The notes below the pieces were generated by a model. The model was not told the DNA's origin. It did no database searches and saw only the letters and a list, made by a program, of their open reading frames with translations. Shown piece after piece: positions 58,860 to 64,000 of a DNA stretch of 64,000 bases. Position 1 is the first letter of the stretch; each line of letters starts with the position of its first letter. Made by a program: the position numbers and the translations under genes. Origin of the DNA: Blastomyces gilchristii SLH14081 (Eukaryota > Ascomycota > Eurotiomycetes > Onygenales > Ajellomycetaceae); the NCBI RefSeq assembly GCF_000003855.2, contig NW_003101670.1:24841-88840 (forward strand), written 5' to 3'.

Positions 58860-60063
58860 CATGTCTAATAATAACATGAAAGAACTCTTGAATGCAAGTA
58901 TAGATATAGTATCACAGTGACTCTGAGCAATGTTGAAATTATAATAACAATAAATAGCTTATATACACACAAATTAATAATGCTAATACAAGGAAATTCA
59001 ACAATTAACTTAACAAGAAACCTCTGCAATTTCAACATCAACAGAATCAAATATGAACACAATGCAAGTATTGAAAAAATACTTAAATGCTTCTGCATAT
59101 TTCAATACTTCTGATCTCACTCTCTACTCATCATGAAGATTGAGAATGCTTATGAAACTAAGTATAGATAAAGATATCATCAGTTCACTAACTAATCAAG
59201 ATTGATATATCAATGAATGATTGAAGAATTGCATGAAACAGAAGTTTTATTCATGAATAAAAGCATGTGAATCAGTGTTATGAACATCTGATAATATTAT
59301 CAAATATCTTGATATTCTGTTCTGAGACACTGTTATACAATAGAAAGTATTAGATTGATTACAGAGTATTTAACAGAGAAACACTTCTCTTACAACATTC
59401 ATTTCTGACTTCAACATCAAAATTTTAGAAGCAGGTGATCAATCTTGAGAGAATTGAATGAAGATTAGTATACTCAAGAAGATATTAACTTTTGAACTCT
59501 TATAGATTTTTATAAGTATAGACAAAGATCAGACTTATAAAGACTTCTGCACACAGCTTCAGACATTGAATGATTATCTTATCAAGCTTAAAAGTATACA
59601 GAACAGTGACAGAAGATGTTACATCTCAGTGACTTATATACTTACACTGAAGAATAATAATAATGCAGATGTCATGAATTAAGTAGACTTAAATATATAC
59701 ATATAAGTAAGAGTCTCTATTATCTGAACAGACTTCTGAGTTTCTGAGATCACTCTCAAAGAAGTCACTGATCAACATTAACAAGAAGTATGTATCAACT
59801 GTAACTGATCAGAGTATATTACTTTTAACTGCTGATCAACCTATGTATCTCTTCAATTGAGAGAAGAATTAATGTCTTCTCATTTGAAAGATGAATCAGT
59901 GCCTGTTCACATCAATCACATTGCAGTGAAGAAAGATTCAGAAGATAACTATAAGAATATTATGATGAAACAGGAAAAAGATTAGCTTCTGTTCAAATTT
60001 ATAAACAGAAGCTTGAAGAGATCAGATAATAATAATTTAAAGAGAAAATAACAATGAATGCAA
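58860..60063 (+). pseudogene. G7 gag region
   Basis: It aligns with G5 36540-38230 without the MITE and supplies the MITE empty site near 59725 (a single CTTCTGAG). Helix-rich broken frame. No knuckle seen. Confidence 0.65.
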
Positions 60064-60380
60064 TTCTTGTATCTACTGTGATTGATAACATGTATAATAT
60101 AAAAGCTATGATAGACAGCAGTTTATGTCACTATACAATGATAAAATCTTCAGTTATAAAATATTATAATCTTCAGTATATTCTCTTATTAAAACCCTGA
60201 CTTCTCACAGAATTTAATAGCTCAAAAGATGTTTGTATCTGTTACATAATAAAACTAAACATAGATGTAAGAGAACATCAATATGAAGATGTCTATATAT
60301 ATGAAGTTGATAATCTTAATTATAATCTTATATTGAGACTTATCTGACTATCTGAATAAGACATCTTATTAAATACTTGA
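60064..60380 (+). pseudogene. G7 protease
   Basis: It reads AILVSTVIDNMYNIKAMIDS at the start; Ser follows where the active-site Gly is expected, as in G5. It retains the 109 bp missing from G6. Confidence 0.72.
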
Positions 60381-60799
60381 AATAGAAGCTTGATATTCTC
60401 TAACAATGATAAAATTCATAAAGATGATATTCATAAGACTATGAATCTTACACAGATCTCTGTCAACACTTATAAAATACTATGAAAAAGAAGTCATTAT
60501 CAAAATCACTGACAGAGTCACTGATAAGATCACTGATAGCAGAACTATATATCAATTTATTTCATTAGTCTGACTGATATTAAGAAGACTCTAGAAAAGT
60601 TATTTCATATTACAATAACAGATTCTTATACAAAACTTTCTTAATAATATCATGATTATCTAGATATCTTTTAATAAAATAATATTATAAATATACCTTC
60701 TTTACAAGGCTCAGAAGTGAATCATAGTATCAAGTTAGAAAAGAAGAATAACAAGAATCTCAAGTCACTGTGAGATCTTCTTTATAATATGTCTTAAGA

Positions 60800-62020
60800 T
60801 GAACTTCTTCTTCTTCAGAAGACACTCAATGATCTGTTAGATAAGAGATTTATATATATTAGCAACTCTTTCACTGCAGCTTCTATTCTCTTTATAAAGA
60901 AGTCAGATGAAGAACTCTGATTCTGTGTAAACTACTGAGATCTGAACAGATTGATAAAGAAAGATTGATATTTCTTATCTCTTATCAATGAAACCCTAGC
61001 ATGAATCAGATAAGCTTAATAATTTACAAAGCTAGATATTATTACTGTGTTTCATAAGATTTGTATCACTGAAGAAGATGAATAGCTTACAGTATTTCAA
61101 ACATGTTATAATTTCTTTGAATAAATAATCACACTCTTTGAACTGACTAATGCTCTCAGTATATTTCAGAAGTATATTAACTGAGTACTCTGAGATTTTC
61201 TTAATGAGTTTATATCTGCTTATCTAGATAACATTCTCATCTTCACTGATGAATTCAGAAAAGAATATTAAGAGTATGTATAAAGAGTATTATAATAACT
61301 ATAAGAAGTAGAACTATCAATTAATATTAACAAGTGTGATTTCAAAGTTAAGAGTACTAAATACTTAGATTTCATCATAGAAGTTGATAAGAGAATTTGA
61401 ATGAATTCTGAGAAAATCTCTGTTATTCTCAAATAAAAAGCTTCACATACTGTGAAAGATGTATGAAGCTTTATTACATTCACTAACTTCTATCAGTAAT
61501 TTATATGAAACTTCTCAGATATTACAAGATCACTTACAGACCTTACTAAGAAAGACTTAGTATTTCAATAATCAGCAGATATCAAAGCTTTATTTATATA
61601 GATGAAGAAGATGTTCATTAATACTTCTTTACTGATAATATTTAATTCTGATTATAAAACAGTTATTGAGACTGATTTCTCTGACTATGTAATAGAAGAA
61701 GTGATATTATAATATAATAATGAAGATGTTCTATAATTATATATCTTTATATCTAAGAAACTGAGTCTCACTGAATACAATTATAAGATCTATGATAAGA
61801 AACTTCTCATAATTGTACACTGTTTAGAAGAATGAAACTCTGAACTCTAAAGTATCTCTGAATTTAAGATAATTATAGATTATAAGAATTTCAAATACTT
61901 TATAACTATCTGTAAACTTACTGAATAATAGATATAATGATCTGAGTTCTTAAGCTGCTTTCATTTTACAATACACTATTATTCTGACAGCTAGAACTCA
62001 ATAATAGATGCTCTCTTATA
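60800..62020 (+). pseudogene. G7 reverse transcriptase and RNase H
   Basis: RT motifs as in G5 and G6: FCVNY near 60930, KLDIITVFHKICI near 61035-61070, and AYLDNILIFTDEF near 61216-61258. RNase H extends to about 62015. Many stops. Confidence 0.87.
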
Positions 62021-62579
62021 ATAAGAGCAAGATATATCATCTGATGTAACAGATACTTACTGAATAAACTGAGAGCACTGACTCTTAAACTCAAAGATAC
62101 TAGTTAATCAAGATGAAACAGCTCATGACACTATACATACTTCTCTGATTAGAACTATACATGCTTTTTCAGTTAGAACTGTCACTGATATCTCAACTTC
62201 TTCTGAACCTACATTAGATAAGCTATAATATACAGTAGTTTAAACTGATGAACTTCTTCAAATACATACTGAAGCAGTATGATAAGAAGCACTCTGATTT
62301 TTCTCAGAACTATGTGTAAGAACTGATATCTCAGAATGTTTAATTAATAATAATAATACTTTATAATTCTGTGAATGATGCTGAGTCTCTCACTTCAAAT
62401 TCTTATACACTCAGATAATATAAGAGATGCAGAATTCATATATAACTGATTATTCAGACTGTGAATAACTGTATAGAATAATCTTCTAAGAGTTCTATTA
62501 ATCTAAGATATTAAATAGTATCAGACACTTTGTCTGAAACTATAACTACTGTTCTTCTATTATCTTATAAAAGAACTGT

Positions 62580-63690
62580 AGAAAAGATCTATTAAAATCA
62601 CTTAATATTTCTGATAGAATCTGATAAGATGTAGTAATTAACTTCACTGTTAATCTATCTGAGAGTAAAGATTATAGAAATATTCTGATCATTATTAACT
62701 GACTAAGTAAAGATGTAATATTGAAATCTTATAATAAGATAAATACTGAACAAGTTACTGAAGTCTTCTTATAAAGTTCATTCTATTAAATGTATGAGTT
62801 ACTGAGATTGATAGTATTAAATCAGAGCTGTTAATTTGTAAGTGCTCTCTAAACAAGAATCTGTCAAGTTCTCAAGATTATACACTGTCTATTAACTGTC
62901 TATTACTCTGAGACTGATGATGCATCAGAACAGATAATTCAAACTGTAAAGAATTATCTTTATAAGTTCTGTAATCACTTATAAGATAATTGATATAATC
63001 TTCTTCTATACACAGAGATTGCTATTAACAGTTAAGATGCTATTTTAATAGATTAAGCTCATTTTTTCTTATATATGAATATTACATGAAAGTGTTAAAT
63101 CTTCTAGAGATTACACAGTTTATACTGAACTCTCATAGTTTAATTCAAATTACTAATAATATAGTAATAAAGCTCTGAGATATCTGTGACTGAGCAGAGA
63201 TCTTTATAATAACTGTGAAACAAGATTAAGAAGATTAAATTAATATCTGATAAGATCTCACAGAGCAGTATAAGATAGAGAATCTTGTATAATTAAATCT
63301 CAAGAATATATAAATTACATATTCATCTTATACACTAGATTATCATCATATCAGATATAAAGTGATAGAAGTTCTAGATAGTTATAACTACTATCTTAAT
63401 ATATTATCAGAAATTTATAATATCTTTCACATAAGCTTACTCTGCTGTACTATCACTGATCTGTTTTCTTCTCAACTGACTTCTGACTGACAGCTGCCAG
63501 GTATTATCAAAGAAGATAATAAGCTTGAGTGAGAGATTGAGAATATTCTTAATAAGAGATTTCATAGCTGCAGCTGATAATATCTTATAAAATAAGTCAG
63601 CTATAATCAACTGATCTGAACTCTGAGTTCTGTATTATCTGAAACAGCAGCTCTTGACTGATGAGAACTGCTTCTGAAAGAAGAGGACTA
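62580..63690 (+). pseudogene. G7 integrase and chromodomain
   Basis: The core reads LLTVYYSETDDASEQIIQ at about 62885-62945. The chromodomain aligns with G5 at about 63510-63680. The sequence near 63415 is the empty site for SINE-2. Confidence 0.83.
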
Positions 63691-63691
63691 A

Positions 63692-64000
63692 TGTAACAGG
63701 CTGTGCCTGATTAATTATATAGACTATTCTGTTACACTTCACAGATTTTAATCACTTTATTCTCAAACATGTATGCTCTGATTCTCAGTCATTCTCAATC
63801 GCTGATCCTCGGCCGCCATGAACATATATGCTCCGATTCTCAGCTATTCTCAATCACTGATTCTCAGTCATCACATATGCGTATAAATATTCACTTCAAT
63901 CACTGATTCTTGCACTTTCTCTTTTCTTTCCTTCTCTAACATTTTTCTCTTTATTATATAAGATCTATAATATTATACCGATCTATTCAGTGTAGATCTC
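63692..64000 (+). repeat. G7 3' LTR, truncated by window end
   Basis: It starts TGTAACAGGCTGTGCC and runs to the window end at GTGTAGATCTC, about 5 bases short of the expected TTACA. A tandem duplication of GATTCTCAG-type units and unmutated CCTCGGCCGCC are visible at 63770-63870. Confidence 0.92.

Larger units (their letters stand above)
58223..64000 (+). mobile_element. G7: family C chromovirus, right end outside window
   Basis: The 5' LTR is 58223-58558 (336 bp); the 3' LTR starts at 63692 and is cut by the window a few bases before its end. The host is G4; TCTCT at 58218-58222 should be the target duplication. The internal part is uninterrupted and complete in layout: gag, protease, RT, RNase H, integrase, chromodomain, purine tract AAGAAGAGGAC at 63679-63689. 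Confidence 0.92.

Noticed and set aside
1..64000. Genetic code with TGA read as Trp, because many TGA codons fall at conserved Trp positions
   Set aside because: TAA and TAG also replace Trp and Gln, Gly becomes Asp, Glu or Ser, and Cys becomes Tyr. This is the footprint of G-to-A and C-to-T mutation and not of a recoded genome.
1..64000. Centromere or other specialised chromosome region
   Set aside because: Nested, AT-rich retrotransposons fit fungal centromeres, but they also fit ordinary pericentric, subtelomeric or dispersed AT blocks. Nothing in the sequence decides; CENP-A ChIP or Hi-C would.

Overview
The whole window is a pile of nested, mutated transposable elements; I find no host gene. 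The composition is strongly AT-rich, CpG is almost absent, stop codons interrupt every recognisable reading frame, and related copies differ mainly by C-to-T and G-to-A changes. This is the signature of a filamentous fungus with repeat-induced point mutation (RIP) or a similar premeiotic process acting on repeats. The element mix (Ty3/gypsy chromoviruses, a Tad-like LINE with RNase H, hAT DNA transposons, tRNA-headed SINEs with AAT tails, short introns) also fits a filamentous fungus. I cannot name the species.

I use these names. Family A is a minus-strand chromovirus with 256-258 bp LTRs: copy G1 (4247-17362), G2 (20697-35056, broken up) and G4 (35057-58222, broken up). Family B is a minus-strand chromovirus with 532 bp LTRs: G3 (20933-28713). 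Family C is a plus-strand chromovirus with 238-336 bp LTRs: G5 (35995-43125), G6 (51716-57275) and G7 (58223 to past the window end). LINE1 is a minus-strand, 5'-truncated LINE (2978-4246 plus 17368-19948). LINE2 is a nearly complete plus-strand LINE (44247-57443). A 5.76 kb hAT element sits at 5961-11719 and a 506 bp hAT-type MITE at 37406-37911. SINEs lie at 19949-20696, 31597-31978 and 41582-42601.

The nesting can be read from target-site duplications (TSDs). G4 is the oldest host. Into it went G2, G5 (TSD GAAAG), LINE2 (14 bp TSD) and G7. Into G2 went the SINE-LINE1 chimera, G3 (TSD GTAAG) and a SINE (13 bp TSD). Into LINE1 went G1 (TSD TGACA), and into G1 went the hAT element (TSD GCTACAAC). 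Into G5 went the MITE (TSD CTTCTGAG) and a SINE (9-10 bp TSD). Into LINE2 went G6 (TSD TTTTG). The hAT element is therefore five levels deep.

The most interesting points are these. In all three LTR families the segment next to the 5' LTR is complementary to a short stretch of the same LTR lying 27-48 bp after a TATA-like box, which suggests Tf1-type self-priming rather than tRNA priming. One SINE carries the LINE's own 3' end, and another SINE is fused to the LINE's ORF1 region. The LTR pair of G3 allows the mutation spectrum to be read directly and shows complete loss of CpG. Outer edges of elements escape mutation. Introns inside the hAT element share a common core sequence.
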